43,838 nt of DNA from Marinilabilia sp046483585 (GCA_046483585.1 JAWOCV010000154.1:1-43838); one strand, 5' to 3'. Counted from the stretch's first letter, positions 23,969 through 33,199 are shown. Numbers and translations: made by a program. The notes: a model not told the origin generated them from the letters alone.

Positions 23969-24763
23969 ATGAGAAAAATTGGTTTTTTATTTGTGATTGG
24001 ACTTTTACTGGCATCTTGTGGAAGTGAAAACAACGAGTATCAGGTGTCGGGAAAAATTGACGGCGTTACCGAAGGAAATGCTGTTTTGCAGAAGATTGAA
24101 TCCAGCGGACCTGTAGCTGTGGACAGTACCGAAATTACTGATGGTTCTTTCAGTTTTTCAGGAACCGTTGAACATCCTGAGCTTTATCTGGTTTATGTGG
24201 ATGACAACGAAATGCCGGTTGCTTTCTTCCTTGAAAGTGGAAATATTAACATCAATGCCAACATTGATGATATGCAGGAAGCCGATGTTGAAGGTTCTGA
24301 ACTGAATGAGAAATTTCAGGAATTCAACGATAAGGTTCCTTCCAATGACCGTGCTCAGGAGCTTCAGCAGGAGTTTATGGATGCACGTGACGGTGAGGAT
24401 CAGGAAAAAATGCAGGAACTGGCACAGGAGTACCAGGGAATCATGGAGGAACAGCAAAGTTATTATGAGGATTTTGTTGAAGAAAATTCTGATAATGCAG
24501 TAGGTGCTTTTCTCGCTATGAACATGGCTAACTCCATGCAACCGTCCGAGCTTGATGAGTTGATTGCTACATTTGAGGAGAACCTTCCGGAGCATCCTTA
24601 TGTTGAAGAAATGAAAAACATAAAGGAAACCTTGGAGCAACAGCAGCAGCAACCGATGCAGCAACCGCAACAGCAGGGAGGTCAGCAGCAACAGCAGCAG
24701 CAGCAACAGCAGCAACAGCAGCAACAGCAGCAGCAACAAGAGCAACAGCCCCAGGGCAATTAA
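23969..24763 (+). CDS. DUF4369 lipoprotein with polyglutamine C-terminal tail
   Basis: A 264-residue lipoprotein: signal with lipobox LLASC (cysteine near residue 16), then a DUF4369-type beta domain (YQVSGKIDGVTEGNAVLQK, residues about 24-110) and a helical segment to about residue 222. The last 41 residues (224-264) are glutamine-rich: 32 are Gln, with an unbroken run of 19 (residues 239-257), encoded by mixed CAG/CAA. It is a close paralogue of the next gene, sharing for example NDRAQELQQEFM and LPEHPYVEEMK, but the thioredoxin domain found there is absent. The earlier in-frame ATG at 23894 lies inside meaB; the signal peptide fixes the start at 23969. Function unknown; it may be a non-catalytic partner or a decaying copy. 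Confidence 0.88.
   Translation: MRKIGFLFVIGLLLASCGSENNEYQVSGKIDGVTEGNAVLQKIESSGPVAVDSTEITDGSFSFSGTVEHPELYLVYVDDNEMPVAFFLESGNININANIDDMQEADVEGSELNEKFQEFNDKVPSNDRAQELQQEFMDARDGEDQEKMQELAQEYQGIMEEQQSYYEDFVEENSDNAVGAFLAMNMANSMQPSELDELIATFEENLPEHPYVEEMKNIKETLEQQQQQPMQQPQQQGGQQQQQQQQQQQQQQQQQQQEQQPQGN
24638..24760 (+). repeat. CAG/CAA trinucleotide tract encoding a glutamine-rich tail
   Basis: This is a coding microsatellite, densest at 24683-24739 (19 consecutive CAG or CAA codons). The mixture of both codons interrupts a pure CAG run. It ends with a few Pro/Gly/Asn codons before the TAA. Confidence 0.9.
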
Positions 24764-24791
24764 AACAGAACAGAGGATTGGAGCGTGAATT

Positions 24792-25901
24792 ATGAAAAAA
24801 GTTGTTTTATTATTTGTAACAGGGGTTTTACTGGCATCTTGTGGTAGTAAAACCAAAGAGTATAAGGTTTCCGGTGAGCTTGAAGGCATCAGCGATGGCC
24901 TTGCCGTTCTTCAGAAAGTAGAATCCGGAGGGCCTGCTCCCGTTGATAGTGCCGATATCGTTGACGGGGCGTTCAGCTTTACAGGAACAGTTGATCAACC
25001 TGAACTGCACCTTGTTTATGTGGACGAGAATCAGGTTCCGATACCCTTTTTCCTGGAAAGTGGTGATATCGAAATCAGTGGCCACGTGGATGAACTTCAG
25101 GAGGCTGAGGTTAAAGGTCCCGCTTTGAATGAGAAGTTCCGGAAGTTTAATGATGAAGTTCCTTCCAATGACCGTGCCCAGGAACTGCAGCAGGAGTTTA
25201 TGGTAGCCAGGCAGGAAGGCGATCAGCAAAAAATGGAACAACTAACCGGCGAGTATCAGACCATCATGGAAGAACAGCAAAAATATTACCGGGATTTTAT
25301 TGACCAGAATACCGATAATGCTGTGGGCGCTTTCATGGCCCTGAATATGGCTAACTCAATGGAAGCTTCAGAACTGGAAGAGTTGATCGCTTCTTTCGAA
25401 GAGGATCTTCCTGAACATCCCTATGTTGAGGAGATGAAAAGCATGCAGGAATCTTCCGGTGATCAGGCGCAGGCCCAACAGGGCGGGGAATCCATCGAAA
25501 TCGGAGAATCTGCCCCCGGCTTTACACTTCCCGATACTGAGGGTGAAGAAGTGAAACTGGAAGATTTTCAGGGTAAATATGTATTCCTTGATTTCTGGGC
25601 GTCATGGTGCAGTCCATGCCGTGAGGAAAGTCCCAATATGGTGGAAGCCTATAAGCAATACGGAGGCGAGGACTTCGAAATTGTAGGTGTATCGCTTGAT
25701 AAAACAAGCGATCCCTGGCTTAAGGCCATAGAGGAGGACAATATCACCTGGACACAATTGCATGATCCGGAAGGAGAAGTAGCTGGTACTTATGGGGTGC
25801 AATCCATCCCTTTTACGCTCCTTCTTGATAAAGATGGTGTCATCATCGAAAAAAATCTCAGGGGGGAAGCCCTTCAGGAAAAACTCGATGAAATTTTATA
25901 G
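24792..25901 (+). CDS. TlpA-like thioredoxin lipoprotein with DUF4369 N-terminus
   Basis: A 369-residue envelope-anchored thiol-disulfide protein. Lipobox LLASC near residue 16 is followed by a DUF4369 domain (YKVSGELEGISDGLAVLQK onward), a helical linker, a short Gln-rich spacer (QAQAQQGG), and an AhpC/TSA-TlpA thioredoxin domain (about residues 235-369) with active site WASWCSPCREESP and the cis-proline segment YGVQSIPFTLLLDKDG. It probably reduces disulfides of envelope proteins such as c-type cytochrome apoproteins. It is the intact paralogue of the gene 28 bases upstream. A strong terminator follows 24 bases after the stop. Confidence 0.92.
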   Translation: MKKVVLLFVTGVLLASCGSKTKEYKVSGELEGISDGLAVLQKVESGGPAPVDSADIVDGAFSFTGTVDQPELHLVYVDENQVPIPFFLESGDIEISGHVDELQEAEVKGPALNEKFRKFNDEVPSNDRAQELQQEFMVARQEGDQQKMEQLTGEYQTIMEEQQKYYRDFIDQNTDNAVGAFMALNMANSMEASELEELIASFEEDLPEHPYVEEMKSMQESSGDQAQAQQGGESIEIGESAPGFTLPDTEGEEVKLEDFQGKYVFLDFWASWCSPCREESPNMVEAYKQYGGEDFEIVGVSLDKTSDPWLKAIEEDNITWTQLHDPEGEVAGTYGVQSIPFTLLLDKDGVIIEKNLRGEALQEKLDEIL

Positions 25902-25925
25902 GTCCGAGTCAAGACCTCTTTCAAG

Positions 25926-25956
25926 ACCGGTTTTCCACAGGAAGACCGGTTTTTTT
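25926..25956 (+). terminator. Intrinsic terminator after the thioredoxin lipoprotein gene
   Basis: Arms ACCGGTTTTCC (25926-25936) and GGAAGACCGGT (25940-25950) pair over 11 positions with one wobble, leave an ACA loop, and run into a tract of seven T. It ends the meaB-lipoprotein-thioredoxin unit. Confidence 0.85.
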
Positions 25957-26118
25957 GTTTTCAGAAGAGCGGCTTTTCAACAAACAAGCCGGTTGATTGT
26001 TTTTTAAACGGAGTTGTAAGGAATGAATCAGGTTAGATTGCCCATTTGTTAAAACCCGTGTTTTCTGTTTTCTTCTGGTAAACCATGGTTTTGGAATGGA
26101 ATGTTGGGTCATAATTCC

Positions 26119-26126
26119 TAAATTTG
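26119..26126 (+). promoter_or_regulatory. Candidate -7 box for lpd
   Basis: TAAATTTG fits TAnnTTTG, 43 bases before the lpd start. The nearest TTTG (26090-26093) is 25 bases upstream, longer than ideal. Confidence 0.35.
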
Positions 26127-26169
26127 GCAATCATTCAGTAAAAAAGAGATAATCAAATTTTTATTTATT

Positions 26170-27561
26170 ATGAAATACGATCTTGTTGTTATCGGAAGTG
26201 GTCCTGGCGGCTATGTTGCGGCGATCAGGGCCTCTCAACTCGGCATGAAAGTCGGCGTTGTTGAAAAGGCCGAACTGGGAGGGGTTTGTCTGAACTGGGG
26301 TTGTATCCCCACAAAGTCGCTCCTGAAAAGCGCCCAGGTATTTGAATATCTGACCCACGCAGAAGATTACGGGGTTCATATCGAGGGAAAAGCCAATGCC
26401 GATTTTTCTGCTATGATCAATCGTAGCCGGGAGATAGCCGGGGGCATGAGCAAAGGCATACAATTCCTCTTTAAGAAGAATAAAGTTGAGGTCATTGAAG
26501 GCACAGGCAAGCTCACCAAAGACAAAAAGGTGGAAGTCACCCGAAACAACGGTGATAAAGAAACCGTTGAAGCCAAACACGTCCTGTTAGCCACCGGCGC
26601 CCGTAGCCGGCAATTGCCCAGCCTTCCGCAGGACGGCAAGAAGGTGATTGGGTACCGGAAGGCCCTTACACTGGAGAAACAACCCAAATCGATGGTGGTT
26701 GTGGGTTCAGGAGCCATAGGCAGTGAATTTGCCTATTTTTACAACTCCATTGGGACGAAAGTCACTTTGGTGGAGTATTTGGACAATGTTGTGCCGCTCG
26801 AGGATGAAGAGGTATCCAAACAGCTGGGGCGTTCCTTTAAAAAATCCGGTATCAATGTCATGACCGGCTCAGAAGTCACCAGTGTTGATACTTCGGGTAA
26901 AGGTGTTAAGGTGACCGTTAAAAACAAAAAAGGAGAACAGGAAATCGAAGCCGACATTGTTCTCTCGGCTGTAGGGATTGCTCCCAACATTGAAGACATT
27001 GGATTGGAGGAAGCCGGTGTGGAAATTGAAAAAGGCCATGTAAAAGTGGATGAGTTTTACCGGACTTCGGCTGAAGGCGTATATGCCATCGGTGATATCG
27101 TGCCCGGTCAGGCCCTTGCTCATGTGGCATCAGCGGAAGGCATCCTGTGTGTAGAGAAAATCGCCGGTCAGGAAGTGGAGCCGTTGGATTACGGTAATAT
27201 CCCCGCCTGTACTTATACGTCACCTGAAGTTGCCTCGGTGGGAATGAGCGAAAAAGCTGCTAAAGAAGCAGGTTACGAGCTGAAAGTGGGTAAGTTCCCT
27301 TTCTCCGCTTCAGGAAAGGCCAGTGCTTCCGGACACAAGGATGGATTTGTCAAACTTATTTTTGACGCGAAATACGGGGAGCTTCTCGGTGGCCATATGA
27401 TCGGGGCCAATGTTACCGAGATGATAGCTGAGCTGGTTTCGGTACGAAAACTGGAAACCACCGGACATGAGATCATCAAGTCTGTACATCCTCATCCCAC
27501 CATGTCTGAAGCGATTATGGAAGCTTCCGCAGCGGCTTACGATGAGGTGATCCATATCTGA
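26170..27561 (+). CDS. lpdA: Dihydrolipoyl dehydrogenase
   Basis: A 463-residue flavoprotein, the E3 component of 2-oxoacid dehydrogenase complexes or of the glycine cleavage system. It reoxidises dihydrolipoamide with NAD+. The FAD site is VVIGSGPGGYVAAIRASQLG (residues 6-25), the redox disulfide is in GGVCLNWGCIPTKS, the NAD site is VVVGSGAIGSEFAYFY, the second FAD contact is YAIGDIVPGQALAHVASAEG, and the active-site His-Glu pair is in HPHPTMSEAIMEA at the C-terminus. No lipoyl domain is fused to the N-terminus. It stands alone here; no E1 or E2 gene is in the window, so the complex it serves is unknown. Confidence 0.96.
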   Translation: MKYDLVVIGSGPGGYVAAIRASQLGMKVGVVEKAELGGVCLNWGCIPTKSLLKSAQVFEYLTHAEDYGVHIEGKANADFSAMINRSREIAGGMSKGIQFLFKKNKVEVIEGTGKLTKDKKVEVTRNNGDKETVEAKHVLLATGARSRQLPSLPQDGKKVIGYRKALTLEKQPKSMVVVGSGAIGSEFAYFYNSIGTKVTLVEYLDNVVPLEDEEVSKQLGRSFKKSGINVMTGSEVTSVDTSGKGVKVTVKNKKGEQEIEADIVLSAVGIAPNIEDIGLEEAGVEIEKGHVKVDEFYRTSAEGVYAIGDIVPGQALAHVASAEGILCVEKIAGQEVEPLDYGNIPACTYTSPEVASVGMSEKAAKEAGYELKVGKFPFSASGKASASGHKDGFVKLIFDAKYGELLGGHMIGANVTEMIAELVSVRKLETTGHEIIKSVHPHPTMSEAIMEASAAAYDEVIHI

Positions 27562-27758
27562 TTTGATATACACCATGCACCGCTTTGTGACACATGGCTT
27601 TCTTCCTTTGTTATGGGGCGGGAATTGTTCTTAAGGTGGCGTGAAAGATCCACGACAGATGGCATTGTTTGTTAACCAGAAAAAACGGGCAGAAGCATCG
27701 TTTTGCCGGGAAAAGTGCTCTTCTGTGGTGGATTTTTTTAGCCTGAACCATAAATTAT

Positions 27759-28103
27759 TTACCGTATCATCAGCATTAATCTGTTGGCCATATTTTGATT
27801 GTATTCAAGAGTCAGATTCCGGTAGTTGACCAGGTCAACAATGGTGCCGATGAAACACAAACCGGCGGTAAGAAGATACAAGATCCCCATGCCGATCTGG
27901 TTGAGGAGAAAGCGGTGAACACCCGACACACCCAGAAATCCGATCAATGCCGTAATCAGGGTGATCTGTGGATCACGGCGGCGTGAGCGGTAGACCGACA
28001 GGAAATCTTTTACCTGTTGTTCGCTTTTTTCTTTCAAGAGGTTGTCAAGATAATAAGCTTCCTCCATATCTGCTTCCGGCATCAGTCTGTAGATTCGTTC
28101 CAT
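27759..28103 (-). CDS. TM2-domain membrane protein
   Basis: A 114-residue protein with a charged N-terminal half (about residues 1-45) and a TM2 domain: two membrane spans joined by a short turn, with signatures GVSGVHRFLLNQIGMGILYLL and IGTIVDLVNY. The family is widespread, of unknown molecular function, and placed in the inner membrane. Its first 22 bases overlap the end of the DUF2752 gene upstream on the same strand, so the two are translated together. No further motifs are visible. Confidence 0.88.
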   Translation of the reverse strand: MERIYRLMPEADMEEAYYLDNLLKEKSEQQVKDFLSVYRSRRRDPQITLITALIGFLGVSGVHRFLLNQIGMGILYLLTAGLCFIGTIVDLVNYRNLTLEYNQNMANRLMLMIR

Positions 28104-28411
28104 TTTGCTGTTTTGTGGTTTTTGAATAAATGTATCTCATTTTTCAGGAGATTTATGCTGCGCGTTAACAATATGAGCACTGCCGGTATTCCCAAGGGGT
28201 GACTGTTAAATGAAGCTGTCACATGGCCTCTGAAAAGCCACGATATGGCATGGCCCAATCCGCAACCGGGGCAGAAATCGAGGCCGGCATTTTTCACCGG
28301 ACACAACGAGAAATGGCCCTGGCTTTCGGGGTTGGTCAGTGCCAGTGCAATGAGTGCAATGATCCAGAAAAAGGCTTCCGGATGCTTTCTCCTGAAGGTG
28401 TATTTCATCAC
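28082..28411 (-). CDS. DUF2752 membrane protein
   Basis: A 109-residue small membrane protein. The DUF2752 hallmark is FCPGCGLGHAISWLFRGHV with an earlier cysteine (SLCPVKNAG), flanked by two hydrophobic segments (residues about 14-28 and 72-88). The paired cysteines suggest a metal or redox role, not demonstrated. It lies 36 bases after the stop of the nucleoside kinase gene, and overlaps the TM2 gene by 22 bases; the DUF2752-TM2 pair is often found together in Bacteroidota as I recall. Confidence 0.85.
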   Translation of the reverse strand: MMKYTFRRKHPEAFFWIIALIALALTNPESQGHFSLCPVKNAGLDFCPGCGLGHAISWLFRGHVTASFNSHPLGIPAVLILLTRSINLLKNEIHLFKNHKTAKWNESTD

Positions 28412-28447
28412 AACATTAGATGCATTCCGGTGACAGAAAGTTACAAA

Positions 28448-30115
28448 TTAATAGTTAAAACTGCTGCCCCCCAAAAATTCTCTCAAAATGGAGGTTGGAG
28501 GAATTTCTCTTGGTTGAATGGGCCTGAAGTAGCTGAAAAATTTCAACAACCGGTTGGCCTCGGAATATTCTGGCCGGTTGGGTTGAACCTCCAGCAATAC
28601 CGGCTCTGCAAATGGTTTTAAAACAGCAAGTTCATATAGCAGTGCCGAATTGAACATCACATCAGCTTCTTCCTGGTAAGGGAAAATGTGTTTTTGTTCT
28701 CCCCGCCGGACACTTTCCCATCTTGATATGGTGTCGAGAGCAGAATAGTTTCTGTACCGGTAATCGCGTATGATGCGCCTTATCAGTCGGTTATCGGTGG
28801 TCGGGATCCGGGTCTGATCGTCGATGTTGATATTCGTAAGGGCCGAGACATAAATCTTGAATTTGGCCTTGTTTTCAACCAGTGGCGTAAGCTGGGGATT
28901 AAGACCATGAATGCCTTCCACGATCAGGATGTTGTCTTTTTTCATTCTCAGTTTCTTCCCGCTATAGTATTGTTTCCCGGTTTCGAAAGAAAAACGGGGG
29001 AGTTCCACTTCTTCCCCCTTCATAAGGGATATCAGGTGCTGATTGAAAAGGTCAATATTGAGGGCTCCCAGAGCTTCGAAGTCATATTCTCCGTTTTCGT
29101 CAATGGGCGTTTTGTCACGGTCTACAAAATAATTGTCGAGTGAAAGGTTTAGAGGAATAATGCCGTTGACCAGCAACTGAACTGCCAGCCGTTTGCTGAA
29201 AGTGGTTTTTCCGCTAGAGGTGGGCCCACTTATCAGAACAATACGCACATTTTCACGGCGTTCGGTGATCTGATCGGCGATCTGAGCCATCTTCTTTTCA
29301 TGAAGAGCCTCACTCACTTTGATGAGTCTTTCGGCCTCTCCGTTGTGGGCGGCATTGTTGAGATCGCTGATGTTGGTCACTTTCAGGATCCGGTTCCATT
29401 GGCTGAACTCCCTGAATATCTCGAACATTTTCTTTTGTTCCACCAGCTGTTCTACCTGATCGGGATTTTGCTGATTGGGAACCTGCAGCAGCATTCCGTG
29501 ATAATATTTATTCAGATCGAAGACCTGCAGATAGCCTGTTGAGGGAACCATGAAACCGTAGAACTTCCCGATATGCTGGTCCATGGTGTAGTAAGAAGAG
29601 TAATACTGGCCGCGATGCCGCAAAAGTTCCACCTTATCGTTAAGGCCATGCTGTTGAAAGAATTCGATGACTTCTTCCGTCTCTTCCTTATGCTGGACAA
29701 TTGGAATGTCCATATCCACCAGTTGGCGCATTTTGTTGCCGAGGGCTAAAACATCATCAATGGAAAGCTCCTTTTTCGTGTTGTGAAGTTCGCAATAAAA
29801 ACCTTTACTTACGGAGTGGTCGATTCTGAGACGGGCATGGGGAAACAGTTCACTGACAGCTGCATACAGGAGAAAGGAAAGCCCTCTGATATACATGCGC
29901 ATTCCGTCCTTATGCGTAATGTCAATAAATTCAATGGTTTTGGGATTGTATAATTCAAAAGACAATTCCCTCACCTGGTTGTTGACCATGGCTCCGAGAA
30001 TGGGGTGATCAAGTTTGACGCCAAGGAGATTAGCAACCTCTTTCAGGTTTGTACCCCGTTGTATATGAAGGGACTTTCTATTGTTGAGGCATTTTATGCG
30101 TACGGTTTTTCTCAT
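28448..30115 (-). CDS. Nucleoside kinase with threonyl-tRNA-synthetase-like N-terminus (uridine kinase family)
   Basis: A 555-residue protein. Residues 1-60 are a TGS-like domain (LHIQRGTNLKEVANLLG), residues about 60-210 resemble the second-additional domain of threonyl-tRNA synthetase (DHSVSKGFYCELHNTKKELS), and residues about 280-520 are a phosphoribulokinase/uridine kinase P-loop domain: Walker A LISGPTSSGKTTFSKRLA, LSLDNYFVDRDKTP, ILIVEGIHGLNP and DQTRIPTTDNRLIRRIIRDYRYRN. It probably phosphorylates uridine/cytidine for salvage; the synthetase-like part may sense a nucleotide or RNA, which is inference. The same architecture is recurrent in Bacteroidota and Firmicutes. Start at 30115 includes the full TGS domain. 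Confidence 0.9.
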   Translation of the reverse strand: MRKTVRIKCLNNRKSLHIQRGTNLKEVANLLGVKLDHPILGAMVNNQVRELSFELYNPKTIEFIDITHKDGMRMYIRGLSFLLYAAVSELFPHARLRIDHSVSKGFYCELHNTKKELSIDDVLALGNKMRQLVDMDIPIVQHKEETEEVIEFFQQHGLNDKVELLRHRGQYYSSYYTMDQHIGKFYGFMVPSTGYLQVFDLNKYYHGMLLQVPNQQNPDQVEQLVEQKKMFEIFREFSQWNRILKVTNISDLNNAAHNGEAERLIKVSEALHEKKMAQIADQITERRENVRIVLISGPTSSGKTTFSKRLAVQLLVNGIIPLNLSLDNYFVDRDKTPIDENGEYDFEALGALNIDLFNQHLISLMKGEEVELPRFSFETGKQYYSGKKLRMKKDNILIVEGIHGLNPQLTPLVENKAKFKIYVSALTNINIDDQTRIPTTDNRLIRRIIRDYRYRNYSALDTISRWESVRRGEQKHIFPYQEEADVMFNSALLYELAVLKPFAEPVLLEVQPNRPEYSEANRLLKFFSYFRPIQPREIPPTSILREFLGGSSFNY

Positions 30116-30318
30116 ATGGCAAATGTGTTTTTTCGGTGTGGCAGATATGCTTTATTGTTCTTTATTTTTTGGAGGCATCCCTGCCTGATTTTTTGATACG
30201 GACCGGGCGCGGATGTTTTTGCATATGAAACGGTTGATCGGTATTCGCCGTTTCCGGTATGGTAAATCTGCCTGAACCAAAACCGGTATGATCCCGAAAG
30301 TAATGAAAACAAACGGGA

Positions 30319-33147
30319 TTACAAGCCTTCTTCTTTTTTCAGGAACTGACCCGTAAAACTTTCAGGATAGAACGCCACTTCTTCAGGCGTTCCTGCGCAG
30401 ATAAGTTTTCCGCCTCCGGCTCCTCCTTCGGGTCCGATGTCGATGATATGATCGGCTGTTTTGATCACATCAAGGTTGTGTTCAATAATGATAACCGTGT
30501 TACCGCGATTGACCAGTTTGTTGACCACATCCAGCAATACCCTGATGTCTTCGAAATGAAGGCCTGTGGTGGGTTCGTCCAAAATATAAACGGTTTTGCC
30601 TGTATCCTTTTTGGACAGTTCGGCGGCAAGCTTGACCCGTTGCGATTCACCGCCCGAAAGAGTGGTGGAGGGTTGCCCCAGCTTGATATAGCCAAGGCCA
30701 ACTTCCTGGAGGACACCCAGTCGCTGGATCAGGGAGGGGATATGCTCGAAAAACTCCACTGCCTGATTGATGGTCATATCCAGAACATCACTGATGGACT
30801 TGCCTTTATAGCGAACCTCCAGGGTCTCCCGGTTGTATCGTTTCCCTCGGCAATCGGGGCATTCGACCATTACGTCGGGAAGGAAGTTCATTTCGATCAC
30901 CTGGACACCTGCGCCTTTGCAGGTTTCGCATCGACCACCTGTGACATTGAAGGAAAAACGTCCCGGTTTGTAGGCTCTTATCTTGGCTTCAGGAAGACTG
31001 GCAAAAAGCTTGCGGATGTCATCGAACATCTTGGAATAGGTGGCAGGATTTGACCGTGGGGTTCGCCCGAGGGGTGATTGATCCACATCCACCACTTTGT
31101 CAATAAATTCCAGTCCCTGTATTTCTTTATAGGGCAGGGGATCTTTTACCGAATTGTAGATGTACTGATTGAGAATGGGATAGAGGGTCTCATTCACCAG
31201 TGTGGATTTTCCGCTGCCCGATACCCCTGTAACACAGATCAGGGTTCCCAACGGAAATGAAACCGTCATATTTTTCAGGTTGTTTCCCGATGCTCCTTTT
31301 ATGAGAAGACTTTGGCCAGAGCCGGCACGGCGCTTTTCGGGAAGTGGCACCTCTTTATCTCTTCTCAGGTAATCGGCCGTAAGGGAATTTGCATTTTTTA
31401 TTACTTCGGGGGGGCCCTGGGCGACAATTTCACCTCCGTGACGTCCTGCGTGCGGTCCCATGTCGATCACATGATCGGCCGAGAGCATCATGTCGCGGTC
31501 GTGCTCAACAACAAGAATGGAATTGCCTGTGTCGCGAAGTTGTTTGAGCGAATCAATAAGCCGGTGATTGTCGCGTTGATGGAGGCCAATGCTGGGTTCG
31601 TCCAGAATGTAGAGAACGTTCACCAATTGTGATCCGATCTGTGTGGCCAGCCGAATGCGCTGACTTTCGCCTCCTGAGAGGGACATGGCCGGACGATCCA
31701 GGGCCAGATACTCCAGACCTACATCAAGCATGAATCCCAGTCTGGCCCGTATCTCTTTCAGAATTTCGGTGGCTATGGTGCGTTGTTTTTGTGAAAGCCG
31801 GTCTTCAAGTCCTACGCACCATGCAGAGAGATCGCTCAGGTCCATTTGACTGAGATTCGCAATGTTTTTCCCGTCGATCAGAAAATGAAGAGCCTCTTTG
31901 TTCAGCCGTTGTCCTCCACAAACCGGACAGGTTATTTCCCGAATGAACTGCCCGGCCCATTTCCGCGCTTTTTTTGAGGTCTCGTTGTCCTGTTGGTTGT
32001 AAATGTAATTGATGACCCCGTCGAAACTCAGGGAATAGTTTGAAGAGCTTCCAAGTGGCGTGTTTTTGAGCTTGAGAGGTTCGGCGGTTCCGTGGAGTAT
32101 GGCCTCAAGAGCTTCTTCCGGAATGTTTTTTATGGCAGTTTTGAGGGTGAATCCGTATTTTTCGGCAAGAGCCTCCAGCTGCCAGAATATAAGGCTGTTT
32201 TTGTAACGGCCCAGGGGGACGATGCCACCTTTGTGAATGGAGAGTCCGGGATCCGGAATGATCTTTTCAATGTCTGCTTCATCCACAAATCCGAGACCTT
32301 TACACCTGGGGCAAGCTCCCTGCGGGGAATTGAACGAAAAGTTGTGGGGCGCCGGTTCGTTGTACGAAATGCCGGTGGTGGGGCACATAAGTTGCCTGCT
32401 GAAATAGCGTGGTTGATCCCCGTCTTTCTCAAGCACCATCATGATGTTCTTTCCCTGCTTCATAGCCAGGGAGACAGATTCCTCCAGCCGCTTCCGGTCT
32501 TTTGAAGAGACCTTTAACTTGTCAACGACCACTTCCACAAAGTGATTTTTGTAGCGATCCAGTTTCATGCCGTGCCGCAATTCCCTGAATTCCCCGTCCA
32601 CTCTCACATTTAGGAAGCCTTTTTTTCTGATCTGGTCAAAGAGCTCTTTGTAATGCCCTTTTCGCCCTTTGACCATGGGGGCCAGGATATAAACACTTTT
32701 CCCGTCGAATTGAGACAATACAAGGTCGATTATCTGGCGGTCGGTATACTTAACCATTTTCTCGCCTGTATTGTACGATATGGCCTCTCCTGCTCTGGCA
32801 AAAAGCAAACGCAGAAAATCGTAAACTTCAGTGGTGGTTCCTACGGTTGAACGTGGATTTTTTCCGGTGGTTTTTTGTTCAATGGAGATGACGGGACTGA
32901 GACCGGTGATTTTGTCAACGTCGGGGCGTTCCAAACCTCCCAGTAATTGTCTGGCATAGGCAGAGAAAGTTTCGATATACCGGCGCTGCCCCTCGGCATA
33001 AATGGTGTCGAAAGCCAGTGATGACTTTCCGCTTCCGCTGAGGCCGGTAATCACGACCAACTCATTGCGGGGGAGGGTAACATCAATGTTCTGAAGGTTG
33101 TGTACGCGGGCACCCAAAACTTCAATCTGCTCCAGGTCGCTCTCCAT
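30319..33147 (-). CDS. uvrA: Excinuclease ABC subunit A
   Basis: A 942-residue DNA-damage sensor of nucleotide excision repair, acting with UvrB and UvrC. Two ABC ATPase modules are visible: Walker A GLSGSGKSSLAFDT and GVSGSGKSTLVNET, signatures LSGGESQRIRLATQIGSQL and LSGGESQRVKLAAELSKK, and Walker B YILDEPSIGLHQRDN and YILDEPTTGLHFEDI. The C-terminal zinc module is complete (CETCKGAGV and CPDCRGKRYN). The first zinc site reads MCPTTG...ACPRCKG, so one of the four usual cysteines is replaced by threonine. The frame extends upstream to 33291, but the start MESDLEQIEVLG at 33147 gives the family's length, and a -7 box at 33200-33207 lies within the extension. Confidence 0.95.
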   Translation of the reverse strand: MESDLEQIEVLGARVHNLQNIDVTLPRNELVVITGLSGSGKSSLAFDTIYAEGQRRYIETFSAYARQLLGGLERPDVDKITGLSPVISIEQKTTGKNPRSTVGTTTEVYDFLRLLFARAGEAISYNTGEKMVKYTDRQIIDLVLSQFDGKSVYILAPMVKGRKGHYKELFDQIRKKGFLNVRVDGEFRELRHGMKLDRYKNHFVEVVVDKLKVSSKDRKRLEESVSLAMKQGKNIMMVLEKDGDQPRYFSRQLMCPTTGISYNEPAPHNFSFNSPQGACPRCKGLGFVDEADIEKIIPDPGLSIHKGGIVPLGRYKNSLIFWQLEALAEKYGFTLKTAIKNIPEEALEAILHGTAEPLKLKNTPLGSSSNYSLSFDGVINYIYNQQDNETSKKARKWAGQFIREITCPVCGGQRLNKEALHFLIDGKNIANLSQMDLSDLSAWCVGLEDRLSQKQRTIATEILKEIRARLGFMLDVGLEYLALDRPAMSLSGGESQRIRLATQIGSQLVNVLYILDEPSIGLHQRDNHRLIDSLKQLRDTGNSILVVEHDRDMMLSADHVIDMGPHAGRHGGEIVAQGPPEVIKNANSLTADYLRRDKEVPLPEKRRAGSGQSLLIKGASGNNLKNMTVSFPLGTLICVTGVSGSGKSTLVNETLYPILNQYIYNSVKDPLPYKEIQGLEFIDKVVDVDQSPLGRTPRSNPATYSKMFDDIRKLFASLPEAKIRAYKPGRFSFNVTGGRCETCKGAGVQVIEMNFLPDVMVECPDCRGKRYNRETLEVRYKGKSISDVLDMTINQAVEFFEHIPSLIQRLGVLQEVGLGYIKLGQPSTTLSGGESQRVKLAAELSKKDTGKTVYILDEPTTGLHFEDIRVLLDVVNKLVNRGNTVIIIEHNLDVIKTADHIIDIGPEGGAGGGKLICAGTPEEVAFYPESFTGQFLKKEEGL

Positions 33148-33199
33148 GGGTGTGTGGTTGGTTTTCAATGGCTTCACTAATGAGGTTTTTATCAACCTG

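Noticed and set aside
24158..24889. 243-codon minus-strand frame with a long leucine run
   Set aside because: It is the antisense of the CAG/CAA glutamine tract and of the DUF4369 gene; low-complexity poly-Leu with no start context.
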